Notes under the pieces: model-generated
Told to the model about the DNA's origin: nothing
Seen by the model: the letters and a program-made list of their open reading frames with translations, nothing else
The model's database searches: none
Source: JBBATK01 sp046297095
Lineage (GTDB): Bacteria; Bacteroidota; Ignavibacteria; Kapaibacteriales; NICIL-2
Direction: 5' to 3'
Assembly: GCA_046297095.1 (NCBI GenBank)
Contig: JBKCNS010000037.1
Span: 1-26,627, forward strand
DNA length: 26,627 nucleotides
Program-made: the position numbers and the translations under genes
Part shown: positions 7,141-15,940 of the stretch, piece by piece
Layout: each line of letters opens with the position of its first letter
Numbering within the stretch: position 1 is the first letter of the stretch

Positions 7141-9303
7141 CTATGCGTAGCGTTCGAACTTCGAATCACCGCTCGTTGCCTGCCTGCCGCCGCCGCGCCG
7201 GCGCGAATGCGGTTCCGATCGCTCGTCTTTAGAACTTCTGCCCGAAGTTTCGGAGTGTGAGCCGCGTGCAAATGCAGTGCGAGATTCCTGATCTTCTCTG
7301 CGTTGCTGACGCGCTTGCTGTCCGCTTTGTTCGAAGCGTCCGAAGGATGCTTCTTGCTCGCGAACACTTACCGTTACCTGGCCGAAGTTCACGCCTTGAG
7401 CTGCGCACTGCTCTTTGAGTATGCCCATGTTCGCTTCAACAAGCGCTCGGGTACTCGAGTTCGACACCTCCAGATGGAGTGTTCCTTCTTTTTCTTGCAT
7501 TGCTAAGTTCACAACTATCGTGCCAAGACTATCCGGTGTAAGAATCAGTCTGGCAGTGTTTTGAGACTGCTCTACAAGATTCGATACGATGGCAGAAGTT
7601 TGAGGCACAAAGCGCTCCATAACCACTCTAAACACCCGCGAGTCGGTTTTGGGAATATCGAACACACCGCGCATTGACGCTTTCTCTGCCGGTGCTGCGA
7701 CTGCTGCCAAGGGCGATGCGGCAGTGGGCGTAGAAGGTGTGGATGCAGATTGCGTAGAGTTTGCTGCAAGCTCGTTTGAGTGTGTAGATGAAGCTGATGC
7801 CACTTCTGCTTTATCAAGCTGCGAAGCAGCGTGCAGAGCATTGAAGCTCACATCACTTTTGCTGCGCAGCTCAGCATCTGCAGGAACTGCATTCTTCAGC
7901 GCGTGCTGCGCATCATCTGCCGCGGACTCTTGAGCAAGCGTCTCTTGAGTGCTTTGTTGCTGAGTTTGCTGCCCACTCGAACTCTGTTCACTTTCGTTGT
8001 TGCGGCCCTTCTTTGGTGCGGCATGTGCTGCGGCGTGTACGCCCTCATGTGATACGGCGAGTGGTGTTGCGAACACACCCTGATCAGGTGCCGAGGCGGC
8101 AACTGTGTTTGCAGAAGTATCTGCTTTTTTCACTGCGTTATTCGCGTTCTTTACCGTTGCCGTAGGCGTCATCGCGTCCAGCGCTTTGGCTGCGGCGCTG
8201 ACGTTTACAGTTAGCTCCACCGGTTGCACTGCCTCTGCGGGCAGTTGTTCTGCCAACACGCGCACGCTCGTTGATGCTGAAGTGCTGGGAGCAGAACTAG
8301 CCCCCTGCACGCTTGCGCTTAGCCCTTGAATGCCACGCTTGGACTTGGACTCCGGCGACTCAGGCGCTTGCACTGCGTTCTCCGATGCAGCTACATCCGA
8401 AGCTGCTGTTGTGGCGCTATACGCCTCGGGTGTATTCAACAATTCCATGTACTTCATCAGCTCCGGCGTTTGCTCCGCAATGTTGTGATTGGAGTTTGGA
8501 ACCGGCATGGCCAGCAAGTCTGTGAGTGCAGGATTGCTCAGCACATCAGCTGTATTTGTTTCTGCATCAGCAGTTGTGTTCACTACTAGCGGTATGTGTA
8601 CGCCAAGAATCAGTGCCGACTCTATGGCTTGAGCAGACACTCCGCCGGTGGAATCAGCTTCAGGAAGTTGTTCACCGGCAGCAGAGCTTGCGTCGTTCTC
8701 ATCGCGCAGAAATCCGGTAGTAACCACGCCATGCTTGGCCAATAGCTTATTCAGCGAGTCCAGGGAATCTTCGGTCAGCTCACTTGTTGGAATGGACACA
8801 ATTACATCCGCCTCCTCAGCGGAAGGCGGAGCCGCAGCGAGCGTTGTGAACGAAACAATACCGGCGAGCTCATTCATGAACTCGGTAGGAATGCCACCAA
8901 GATCCGCGGACGTTACGGTGGAAGAGTGCTCGTTCAAACTGACAAAGGAATCAGGAACGTTGATAGAAATGCAGGGCGTAGTGATTGGTGCTGCACAGGA
9001 TGCTTTGATCGGCGCAGTGACCGGAGCCTTCGCAATGGCTGTTACGGAATTTTCTTTCGCAATGTTCTTTGGCATCCCGGTGGTGCCGGAACCTGGAGCC
9101 CGCGAAGATTCGTTGCGCAATGACTTCGAAGCACCGATCGAGTTTTTGTTTTCGTGATTGCTTAGTTGCGAGTGGATTTCGTGGAACGACGTTCCGTTTG
9201 CCGGATTGGTGCGGGAAGATTCCGGCACTTGTGAGCGTTGAGAGTTCGTTGCACCGGATCGAAGAGCCGGGAAAAACGAAAGAAGTTTTTCGGAGAGTTG
9301 CAT
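7141..9303 (-). CDS. fliK: Flagellar hook-length control protein, FliK type
   Basis: FliK-type proteins measure hook length and switch the flagellar export gate from hook to filament substrates. The 720-aa product has a long, low-complexity Ala/Ser/Thr/Glu-rich N-terminal and middle part, as expected for the ruler region. The C-terminal Flg_hook domain lies at about 560-660, recognisable from ARLILTPDSLGTIVVNLAMQ and the following LHLEVSNSSTRALVEANMGILKEQ pattern. A basic, Gln/Arg/Gly-rich tail follows. ATG at 9303 has an AAGGA ribosome-binding site 8 nt upstream. Its place between motE-like and flgD supports the call. The N-terminal part cannot be assigned by sequence alone. It is longer than enterobacterial FliK (about 400 aa). 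Confidence 0.86.
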   Translation of the reverse strand: MQLSEKLLSFFPALRSGATNSQRSQVPESSRTNPANGTSFHEIHSQLSNHENKNSIGASKSLRNESSRAPGSGTTGMPKNIAKENSVTAIAKAPVTAPIKASCAAPITTPCISINVPDSFVSLNEHSSTVTSADLGGIPTEFMNELAGIVSFTTLAAAPPSAEEADVIVSIPTSELTEDSLDSLNKLLAKHGVVTTGFLRDENDASSAAGEQLPEADSTGGVSAQAIESALILGVHIPLVVNTTADAETNTADVLSNPALTDLLAMPVPNSNHNIAEQTPELMKYMELLNTPEAYSATTAASDVAASENAVQAPESPESKSKRGIQGLSASVQGASSAPSTSASTSVRVLAEQLPAEAVQPVELTVNVSAAAKALDAMTPTATVKNANNAVKKADTSANTVAASAPDQGVFATPLAVSHEGVHAAAHAAPKKGRNNESEQSSSGQQTQQQSTQETLAQESAADDAQHALKNAVPADAELRSKSDVSFNALHAASQLDKAEVASASSTHSNELAANSTQSASTPSTPTAASPLAAVAAPAEKASMRGVFDIPKTDSRVFRVVMERFVPQTSAIVSNLVEQSQNTARLILTPDSLGTIVVNLAMQEKEGTLHLEVSNSSTRALVEANMGILKEQCAAQGVNFGQVTVSVREQEASFGRFEQSGQQARQQRREDQESRTAFARGSHSETSGRSSKDERSEPHSRRRGGGRQATSGDSKFERYA

Positions 9304-9427
9304 ACGTGCATCCTTGCTATAGTATCACCGGTGCGTCGTCCTGACAGCCGGCTTCAATTTCATTCTAATCTTCTGTAAGCGTTGCTCGGTCTGCAGACTA
9401 GCGTTGGAGCTACCTGCGCTGTCTTCG

Positions 9428-9985
9428 CTACTTCCGCGCCATCATCTTGCTTACGCGAACTGCTTTATCTGTGGGCATTCGCTCAAGAATCTGTGCGGCA
9501 TTCTTTCGCTTCATGATTTTAAGAACACTCACAACGTAATCAGGATCGGCCTCGCTGAGAATCTTTGCGATTTCCGCAGGCTGACCTTTCTCGTACATTT
9601 CGGCAGCGATTTGAATATTCTTGAGGCGCGTTGAATCTTTTCGTTGCAATTCCTCTTTGGCATGTTCGCGGTGGGTGGCGCTAAGGCTCTCGTCCAGCTG
9701 TTGTACACGCGCCGACGTTTGCGCAATTGCTGAGTTTGCAGTGCGCAGAGAATCGCGCAGCGAGGCTAGCTCGGTGTTCAATCTTTCGTTTTGAGAACGC
9801 AGAACTTCCTCCGGAGATACGGTCTCTGCGGAATCCTTCAAGCATATCTTTTTTGCAACAGGCGCAGTTTGCTCTATACCAAAGAGTTCCGGATGGGTAG
9901 ACCACAGGTACATGCATGCACCGGTAATGAGCAGGCCGGTAAACACCGACACCGCCAACAGAGTTCCAACAGTTTTTGAATTCAT
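9428..9985 (-). CDS. MotE/FlbB-like flagellar protein with MgtE-N-type domain
   Basis: The 185-aa product has one N-terminal membrane segment at about 8-29 (VGTLLAVSVFTGLLITGACMYLW). A long coiled-coil, heptad-rich region follows at about 58-118, then a C-terminal MgtE-N-like domain at about 123-185 (AEMYEKGQPAEIAKILSEAD ... NAAQILERMPTDKAVRVSKMM). This architecture matches MotE (also called FlbB/YlxF in different lineages), a periplasmic partner thought to chaperone or stabilise the stator protein MotB. The position between fliJ and fliK is the usual one for this family. The catalytic part of a Mg2+ transporter is absent, so it is not MgtE. The exact name is less certain than the family. Confidence 0.82.
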   Translation of the reverse strand: MNSKTVGTLLAVSVFTGLLITGACMYLWSTHPELFGIEQTAPVAKKICLKDSAETVSPEEVLRSQNERLNTELASLRDSLRTANSAIAQTSARVQQLDESLSATHREHAKEELQRKDSTRLKNIQIAAEMYEKGQPAEIAKILSEADPDYVVSVLKIMKRKNAAQILERMPTDKAVRVSKMMARK

Positions 9986-10034
9986 TACAAACGCACGACC
10001 GAGTAATTGAGATTATTCCCATGAATGTCAATCG

Positions 10035-10469
10035 TCAGTCCCGATCGGCATGATCACGCCGAGATGCGATTTCGTCCATGAGGTTTTGCTCTTCGTGCAG
10101 CAGGATGCTTTTGTGTTCAGCTACCTTCTTCTCTCGTAATGAATCGAGTACTTTTTCCTCTTTCATCATCTCCGAAAGAACCTTGCGCCGTAACGCTTCT
10201 ATCTCCAGCAGATTCTCCAGCTCCGAGTGAAGCCGTTTGATATCCGCCCGCACCGCTTGTATATGCTCGGTGCGTATTTGATGATCTGCAACTTTACGGG
10301 ATCGAGTTTGCTCGTTGTATTCCTGCAGGTAGAGTTTTTGCCTCTCTATCTCCTGCTCCTTCTCGAATCGCATGCGAGCTATCTCGCCCAACGCCAGCTT
10401 TGCCTGTTCGGTTTTGTGCTGGCGCAAACGATGCAGACTATCCAATCGAAATGTAAAGCGCTTCGACAT
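10035..10469 (-). CDS. fliJ: Flagellar export chaperone FliJ
   Basis: FliJ is a coiled-coil component of the flagellar export ATPase complex; it links the FliI hexamer to FlhA and helps recycle chaperones. The 144-aa product is almost entirely charged helix. It begins with the family pattern MSKRFTFRLDSLHRLRQHKTEQAK and ends in a long heptad region with no membrane segment or signal peptide. Length matches FliJ (about 145 aa). It is the first gene of the flagellar block, 49 bp before the motE-like gene. fliI, which often precedes fliJ, is absent; a 314-bp gap and ymdB lie upstream instead, so a promoter for this block should lie in that gap. Confidence 0.86.
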   Translation of the reverse strand: MSKRFTFRLDSLHRLRQHKTEQAKLALGEIARMRFEKEQEIERQKLYLQEYNEQTRSRKVADHQIRTEHIQAVRADIKRLHSELENLLEIEALRRKVLSEMMKEEKVLDSLREKKVAEHKSILLHEEQNLMDEIASRRDHADRD

Positions 10470-10783
10470 TCGGGGCTTGTTAGTGAATCCGGCATAGCTT
10501 CCGTCACGAATCGCCTAGGTGTTATCGGCCGGACGTAGCTTGTTCTTGAACAGCATTTCACGGCAAATGCTGTTCCAAATAGCCGAAAGGCGCTTGTTTC
10601 TGCTGCAATTCAGCTTTGTGGGCGCTTCACAGGGCTTCGAGACTTCTCTCGCGCCTATGCGTATGCCGGTACATTTTCAGGAAAGAAAACCGAGGTCGGG
10701 GCCGGGGCGTACCGTCGATTCACCACAACAGTGCCTTGAGGTAGTTGTGACCGGGAATTTTCTCCAAAGCATCGTTAGGGTGT
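10470..10783. other. Gap of 314 bp upstream of fliJ, no gene seen
   Basis: Between ymdB and fliJ, both on the minus strand. The open frames here are short, lack family resemblance and overlap the flanking genes in other frames. The stretch holds one perfect inverted repeat, listed separately, and presumably the promoter of the flagellar block. I could not identify a convincing sigma-28, sigma-54 or TAnnTTTG promoter by eye. Confidence 0.6.
10548..10575. repeat. Perfect 11-bp inverted repeat upstream of fliJ
   Basis: GAACAGCATTT (10548-10558) is matched exactly by AAATGCTGTTC (10565-10575) across a 6-nt spacer CACGGC. There is no T-run on either side, so it is not a standard intrinsic terminator. 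It lies 79 bp upstream of the fliJ ATG and could be an operator for the flagellar block, or a Rho-type or processed end of the ymdB transcript. Confidence 0.6.
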
Positions 10784-11614
10784 TCAGGATGCAGCTTTGG
10801 TGCCCAGAGTCTTTTCTTCGTCGCCACAGGCAATCATAAAGGGTGTGATCTCTTGCGCTTTTCCCGTATCAGCGTTGATACGCACCACCGCTCCGCACAC
10901 CCGGTAGTCTCCTTTAGCGGTCTCGTATTTGTGTGCCGTTTGCAATATCATTCGCTTCAATGCTATCTCCTTTGCCATTCCCACCACCGAATTGTATGGA
11001 CCTGACATTCCAACATCGCTGATATATGCAGTGCCTTGCGGCAACACACGAGCATCGTTGGTTTGTACATGGGTGTGTGTGCCAAGCACTGCGCTTACGC
11101 GGCCATCCAAGTGCCAGCCCATGGCAATTTTCTCCGCGGTGGCATCGGCATGAAAATCAACGAGAATAATAGGAGATGTTTCGGCAATCTTCGGAAGTAT
11201 ATAATCGGCGGCGCGAAAGGGGCAATCGATAGCCTGCATGTACACTCTGCCTTGCAGTTGAAGCACGGTGATATTGATGCCATCTCCCACGGTGATAGTG
11301 GTGTAGCCACGTCCGGGGTTTTCTCTGGGATAATTGAAGGGGCGAAGCACGCGCGGATTAGATGCAAGCAGCGGCCTGGACTTCCAGTTCTCCCAGATGT
11401 GATTTCCGGTTGTTATTACCTGCGCTCCTGCATCGAACAGCACTGCAGCTTCTTGCTCGTTGATACCTTTACCGTCCCAAACGTTTTCGCCGTTCACAAT
11501 TACAACATCGGCGTTGTGTTGCTTGCGCAAAAGAGGCAAGGTATTTGCCACATGCATCAATGCGCTTTCGCCAACCACATCGCCAACAAAGACAACGGTA
11601 ATGGTGCTCTCCAC
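10784..11614 (-). CDS. ymdB: YmdB-family metallophosphoesterase (TIGR00282)
   Basis: Cytoplasmic dinuclear-metal phosphodiesterase; B. subtilis YmdB hydrolyses 2',3'-cyclic nucleotides and influences motility versus biofilm. The 276-aa product keeps all family metal ligands at matching spacing: Asp12 in FVGDVVG, Glu43-Asn44 in NGENVWDGKG, Asn71 in TTGNHIW, His155 in DFHADATAEK, and His180/His182 in GTHTHVQT. The start is GTG at 11614, preceded by AAAGGGAAG as ribosome-binding site; no in-frame ATG fits better. It sits between a cytochrome gene and the flagellar block on the same strand. A link to motility by position is only suggestive. Confidence 0.9.
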   Translation of the reverse strand: MESTITVVFVGDVVGESALMHVANTLPLLRKQHNADVVIVNGENVWDGKGINEQEAAVLFDAGAQVITTGNHIWENWKSRPLLASNPRVLRPFNYPRENPGRGYTTITVGDGINITVLQLQGRVYMQAIDCPFRAADYILPKIAETSPIILVDFHADATAEKIAMGWHLDGRVSAVLGTHTHVQTNDARVLPQGTAYISDVGMSGPYNSVVGMAKEIALKRMILQTAHKYETAKGDYRVCGAVVRINADTGKAQEITPFMIACGDEEKTLGTKAAS

Positions 11615-11725
11615 AGATCTTCCCTTTAGTGAGTATTAATGCGGCAATATAGGGGCAATTCGGCGGCGCGTATACAGACCTCTGTATATCGATGCTCTGC
11701 GGGCGATTGTTTGGCAACAATCATT

Positions 11726-13099
11726 CTATTTAATAGACACCTCTGCCTGCATCGATTCCATGAGGAAGTTCGGCAGAAACTTCACCAGATCGGCGTGTCC
11801 TAACTTGCGCAAAAAGTATGGCGGCAAGGCCCTCATGTAAATGCGAGCATTCACGCGCAGTGATGTGTTCGCGGCATAAGCCGCGGGAGATATTGCGTAT
11901 CGTGCGTTGCGGGTCTCGTACGGCGGTATAGTCAGATTCACGATAGCGTCGGCATCGAAGAAGAATGGTATTTCTTTTCCCAGGCGAAATGCTTTGCCAT
12001 GAAACATTACCAGCGAGGTATCCTTTGGCACCAATCCTTTAGCTACATACTCGCTGTTCTCGTTGCAGAGATCTCCTTGAGGGTCCTGCATACCGCTTTT
12101 GAAAATTGTATCACCCTGATCGTTGATTACTTCCACTTGCACCCACATCTGCCTCTCGAAGATCGTGCCCGACGGCACATTGTGGCCGGTGATAGTATTG
12201 ATTACTTCTACATTCAGCGGCACGCGCGTGCCGCGGACCACCGACGCGGGCGCATACAGCTGGGCCTTCACCGTGTAGCGCAGTTGATCCAACACACGCT
12301 GTATCATCGCATCTCTGCCGGGGAATTCCTTCAACGGAATATCCACGCCATCCATGTAATGGCTATGTACTCGTCTATCTGCCGGACCGCCTACTGCAGC
12401 CTGACCCGGCTCCCATTTCATGTGGCACACCTGGCAGGAAATATCTCTGCCCGGATAACTGCTCGATGCCCATTCGGTATAGGTAGCTTCAACTTGTACT
12501 CCACGTGGATTTACCACATCATGGCAACCCGCGCACTGGATGCTCTTATCAAAATCCGCGCGCCCTTTAGAGCCGTGAAATGTATTGGGAACGGGATCGC
12601 TGATTGGGCCGTACATCACTCCGTCAAGTCTGTATTTGGTGCTCACCATTCCGGGTAATTGAGACTCGCTTTTGTGACAGGCATCACAAGTAACTCCGCG
12701 CTTACCTGCCGGGGATAGATTGGCTTTTAGCACTCCGCCGTTTGCTTCGCTTAGCTGCGTGGCAATGGGCGCATGGCAACCGGTACAGAATTCACCCATC
12801 AAGCCATTCGTTGCCTTCAATCCCTCGGCATTCATGGAATGAAACACCGGATCTTCTATGGAATAGGCGTGCATAGACTCTTCCCACTCACGATAGTGAC
12901 GAGGGTGGCACGTGGCACAGCTCTCCGGCGGGCTGAATGCTTTGGAAAACATCGCCAGAGAGTCTGCTCTACCCGGCTGCAGAGGCTCGGGGTCCTGGGG
13001 TTGATCACACGACGACACCCACGCAACCAATGCAACCCCCGCAAGAATGCAGATGCATCGGGACACAAAGCTCCATGTTCGGAAGTGCGTGTTGTTCAT
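11726..13099 (-). CDS. Five-haem cytochrome c lipoprotein
   Basis: The 457-aa exported electron-transfer protein has a signal with hydrophobic core at about 15-28 and a lipobox-like VSSC ending at Cys31, so it is probably a lipoprotein. Five CxxCH haem sites lie in the N-terminal half: 61-65, 105-109, 138-142, 189-193 and 222-226. The first is followed by a W...S.Ha pattern seen in the cytochrome c554/multihaem c family. Residues about 260-457 lack haem motifs and look like beta-rich domains; YTEWASSSYPGRDISCQVCH matches known multihaem proteins with a donor/acceptor role. I chose ATG 13099; a GTG at 13120 adds seven residues. Specific electron partner is unknown; no reductase gene is adjacent. 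The 111-bp gap to ymdB leaves co-transcription open. Confidence 0.88.
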   Translation of the reverse strand: MNNTHFRTWSFVSRCICILAGVALVAWVSSCDQPQDPEPLQPGRADSLAMFSKAFSPPESCATCHPRHYREWEESMHAYSIEDPVFHSMNAEGLKATNGLMGEFCTGCHAPIATQLSEANGGVLKANLSPAGKRGVTCDACHKSESQLPGMVSTKYRLDGVMYGPISDPVPNTFHGSKGRADFDKSIQCAGCHDVVNPRGVQVEATYTEWASSSYPGRDISCQVCHMKWEPGQAAVGGPADRRVHSHYMDGVDIPLKEFPGRDAMIQRVLDQLRYTVKAQLYAPASVVRGTRVPLNVEVINTITGHNVPSGTIFERQMWVQVEVINDQGDTIFKSGMQDPQGDLCNENSEYVAKGLVPKDTSLVMFHGKAFRLGKEIPFFFDADAIVNLTIPPYETRNARYAISPAAYAANTSLRVNARIYMRALPPYFLRKLGHADLVKFLPNFLMESMQAEVSIK

Positions 13100-13350
13100 G
13101 TGGTAGCAGAGAATACTCACGTGGAGTAAAACAGTCTAGACTAAACCTATGCCCCGGATGGACGGGTATGGCGCAGTTTCATTGAATCCGTAAAGAATGC
13201 TCTTGAACGGATTTTCTTGCGCGAGTCTAAGCCATTTTCGCCCAACGAACAAATGGCTGAATTTCGGAGTAGTTCATGAAAAATCATGAAAAATATTGTT
13301 AAGAGTGAGGTTTTCGCAATACAATACTCAGGCTTTGCGGCCGGCGCACC

Positions 13351-13358
13351 TATTTTTG
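13351..13358 (+). promoter_or_regulatory. TAnnTTTG-type -7 box before the YfhO-family gene
   Basis: TATTTTTG lies 34 bp upstream of the ATG at 13393 and fits the Bacteroidota -7 consensus TAnnTTTG. A TTTG at 13334-13337 is too close to be an ideal -33 element. An alternative sigma-70-like pair is TTGTTA (13296-13301) and TACAAT (13320-13325) with an 18-bp spacer. The divergent cytochrome gene has a TAGGTTTA box (minus strand, 13142-13149) at a similar distance. A 10-bp tandem duplication (13274-13293) also lies in this gap. Confidence 0.35.
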
Positions 13359-13392
13359 CCCGCAGCTTTTTCTTCACCTTCGATTGTTTGCC

Positions 13393-15891
13393 ATGGCATC
13401 CACATCCAAAGCTTCTTCTCTTATTCCCGAGAAGTACCAAGACCTTGCATTTATCGGGCTCCTTGCCGTGCTCATTTTTGGCTTTCTTGGAAAGGCAATT
13501 TTCGGCCCCGGCTTCAATGCAAGCGACAACATCGCTTCCGAGAGTTTTCAGACCTTCTTGAAGGATGGTTCCTCGAAGGGTGAGTTTCCGCAATGGCTTC
13601 CATATATCTTCAGTGGTCTGCCCAGCTACTCGGCCCTGCTCACCACCGGCGAGCGCACCTGGGACATCACCGGCTACTTTATTCTGAAATTCTCCTTTGT
13701 GGTTTCGTCGCTGTTCGGAAGCGACACTGCGCGTATAGGATTCTGGTATGTGCTGTACGCTGCGGGTGTGTACTTGCTGATGCGCTCCAAACAATTTGAA
13801 CGTCCGCAAGCATTCTTCAGCGCCGCTACTGCCGTGTTCTCTACATGGGTGATTACCTGGGTAATGATTGGTCACAATACAAAGCCCGTGGCCTTTGCTA
13901 TGTTCCCCTACATTCTGATGTGCCTTGAGCGGCTGCGGGAAAAATGGTCGTTGAGCTTTGCGGTGCTACTGGTTATTGCGGTACACACCATGGTAGAGTC
14001 TACCCACTTGCAGATGGTATTCTATGGCATCTGTGCCTTTGGTTTGTATTTGCTCTTTGAACTTGTAAGCAGATTGATCACGAAGAACGAACCCATGGGC
14101 GTGGTTCGCGCGGCGTTAGTACTTGCTGTAGCCGGCGGATTAAGCTTTGGAATGGGCGCCGATCGCTTCCTCTCCACCCTTGAGTACACACCGTATTCTA
14201 CTCGTGGCTCCGCTCCCATTGGTCAGATGTCCGATCAGTCCAAGCAAAAGAGCGCGAACAAGCAGGACGCCAATGGCGGTAACGATTACGACTACGCAAC
14301 GAATTGGTCCTTCTCTCCGGAAGAAATGACCACCTTCTTTGTTCCCAACTATTATGGCTTTGGAAAACTCAGATACAAAGGCCCGTTAACCGGCAATCGC
14401 GAAACAGTTATTCCAACGTACTTCGGCCAAATGCCTTTCACCGATGCGGCGAATTACATGGGTGTTGCGGTGCTATTCCTGGCAGTGTACGGTGCATGGC
14501 GAAATCGCAAGGATTTGTTCGCGCTATATCTGATCACGCTTGGGGTTTTTGCGTTGTTGTTGTCGTTCGGAAAGAACTTATCCTTCCTCTACGACCTTTT
14601 CTATTACACTGTACCCTCATTTAATAAGTTCCGCGCGCCCAGTATGGTACTTGCCTTGCTGCAGTTTGCCGTGCCCCTGCTTGCGGCGTATGGCATTCGC
14701 GCGCTGGCCGCTGCACGAGAAGATAAAGACGCCAAGAGCAAGAAGGCGGCCATGATAATGCTGGCTGCCGGCGCTACCTTCTTCGTGCTTGGATTTGTTG
14801 CTCCCTCTGTAATGGAGACCTCGTATCGCGAGCTTGTGGAGCAATCGCGTGCCGTTCAGTCCTACAACCCCGATGTAAAGACAGGTTTGAGCGAGTTCGT
14901 TTTTTCCGAAATGCAAAGCGATTGGCGCACGACCGGCTTGTTTACTCTTCTGGCCCTTGCGCTTGTGTGGATGTTCGTGAACAAGCGCATCAATCATTCG
15001 GTGTTTTATGCCGCGATCACACTGGTGTGCGTGGTAGACTTGTGGCGCGTAGACATCCGCCCTATGGATATTCCTAAAAAGAAAATTGAGTCGGAAGTGT
15101 TTGCAAAAACCGACGTGGTCGACTTTTTGAAATCGGATTCGTCGGTGTTTAGAATTGCTGACAGGGACGTGTTGCCCGCACCCAATGTGGCGGCGTATCA
15201 TCGCCTGGAAAATATTCATGGTTATCACTCGGCGAAGCTTCGTGTGTATCAGGACTTGATGGACGAGGCAGGAAACGGCGGCGGCTCTATCATCAACAAT
15301 CCGCTTTTGTGGAACCTCTTGAACGTAAAGTATATTCTCGCCGCGCAGGACATGGGCCCGGTTCAGCCGGTATTTGTATCGGCACAAAACAACGCTCGTG
15401 TGTATTTGAATCCTAGCTTCAGGCCACGCGCCTACGCTGTGAAGCATGCGGTAGTGGCATCGAAGACGGAGATTCTTCGTCACTTAAAGGAGCAGGACTT
15501 CAACGATCTGGACACCGCATATGTAGAGGAAGCACTGCCGGTGATTCCGGATACAAACACTGCAGCTACGCAGGTGAACCTTGTTGAGAAGCAGAACGAG
15601 CGCCAGGTGTATTCCGTTAATGCCGGCGGCAACAATCTTGTATTCTTCAGCGAAGTGTTTTACCCTGTTTCATGGAAGGCATATATCGACGGCAAAGAAA
15701 CGCCGATTATCAAAACAAACTTTGCCTTCCGTGGATTGGTTGTTCCCCGTGGTCAACACACTGTTGAGTTCAAGTACGAGTCGCCCAAGTTTGAGCAGGG
15801 TAAAACAATCAGCTTGGCCTGCAACGTACTGGTATTGCTTGCGGCTATCGGTGCGGGCTTTATGGAATGGCGCTCACGCCGATCTGCGTAG
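13393..15891 (+). CDS. YfhO-family polytopic membrane protein
   Basis: The 832-aa integral membrane protein has many hydrophobic segments from about 18-37 (LAFIGLLAVLIFGFLGKAIF) to about 545, then a large soluble beta-rich region at about 550-800. It ends with a final membrane segment (LACNVLVLLAAIGAGF). The soluble part has the pattern of the YfhO family: GYHSAKLRVYQDLMDE, then NVKYILAAQD, and near the end PVSWKAYIDGKETPI with VPRGQHTVEFKYESP. YfhO-like proteins are GT-C-fold proteins implicated in glycosylation of teichoic acids or other surface polymers in Firmicutes; the substrate here is unknown. ATG at 13393 is used; an upstream in-frame TTG at 13384 is less likely. It heads a plus-strand run with a small unknown gene and a flippase. 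Confidence 0.87.
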   Translation: MASTSKASSLIPEKYQDLAFIGLLAVLIFGFLGKAIFGPGFNASDNIASESFQTFLKDGSSKGEFPQWLPYIFSGLPSYSALLTTGERTWDITGYFILKFSFVVSSLFGSDTARIGFWYVLYAAGVYLLMRSKQFERPQAFFSAATAVFSTWVITWVMIGHNTKPVAFAMFPYILMCLERLREKWSLSFAVLLVIAVHTMVESTHLQMVFYGICAFGLYLLFELVSRLITKNEPMGVVRAALVLAVAGGLSFGMGADRFLSTLEYTPYSTRGSAPIGQMSDQSKQKSANKQDANGGNDYDYATNWSFSPEEMTTFFVPNYYGFGKLRYKGPLTGNRETVIPTYFGQMPFTDAANYMGVAVLFLAVYGAWRNRKDLFALYLITLGVFALLLSFGKNLSFLYDLFYYTVPSFNKFRAPSMVLALLQFAVPLLAAYGIRALAAAREDKDAKSKKAAMIMLAAGATFFVLGFVAPSVMETSYRELVEQSRAVQSYNPDVKTGLSEFVFSEMQSDWRTTGLFTLLALALVWMFVNKRINHSVFYAAITLVCVVDLWRVDIRPMDIPKKKIESEVFAKTDVVDFLKSDSSVFRIADRDVLPAPNVAAYHRLENIHGYHSAKLRVYQDLMDEAGNGGGSIINNPLLWNLLNVKYILAAQDMGPVQPVFVSAQNNARVYLNPSFRPRAYAVKHAVVASKTEILRHLKEQDFNDLDTAYVEEALPVIPDTNTAATQVNLVEKQNERQVYSVNAGGNNLVFFSEVFYPVSWKAYIDGKETPIIKTNFAFRGLVVPRGQHTVEFKYESPKFEQGKTISLACNVLVLLAAIGAGFMEWRSRRSA

Positions 15892-15940
15892 CAAGGTTTT
15901 TTACAGAGAATTTTTTCTGTGAGTTTTTAAAGAGTTTCTC

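Noticed and set aside
7008..7367. 119-codon minus-strand frame ending at 7008
   Set aside because: Most of it overlaps the fliK 3' end in another frame; only the last 20 codons fall in the gap and are listed as a weak separate ORF.
9428..9985. MgtE magnesium transporter
   Set aside because: Only the MgtE-N-type domain is present after one membrane segment and a coiled coil; the CBS and transport domains are absent and the context is flagellar.
11999..12658. 219-codon plus-strand frame, and 2 similar ones opposite ilvE and fliK
   Set aside because: Antisense to the five-haem cytochrome gene (or to ilvE and fliK); the other strand carries clear motifs.
13147..13875. 242-codon minus-strand open frame upstream of the cytochrome gene
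   Set aside because: More than half overlaps the 5' part of the YfhO-family gene on the other strand; composition looks like an antisense frame, with no motif or ribosome-binding site.
14617..15483. 288-codon minus-strand open frame
   Set aside because: Entirely antisense to the YfhO-family gene; His/Arg-rich, no family pattern.
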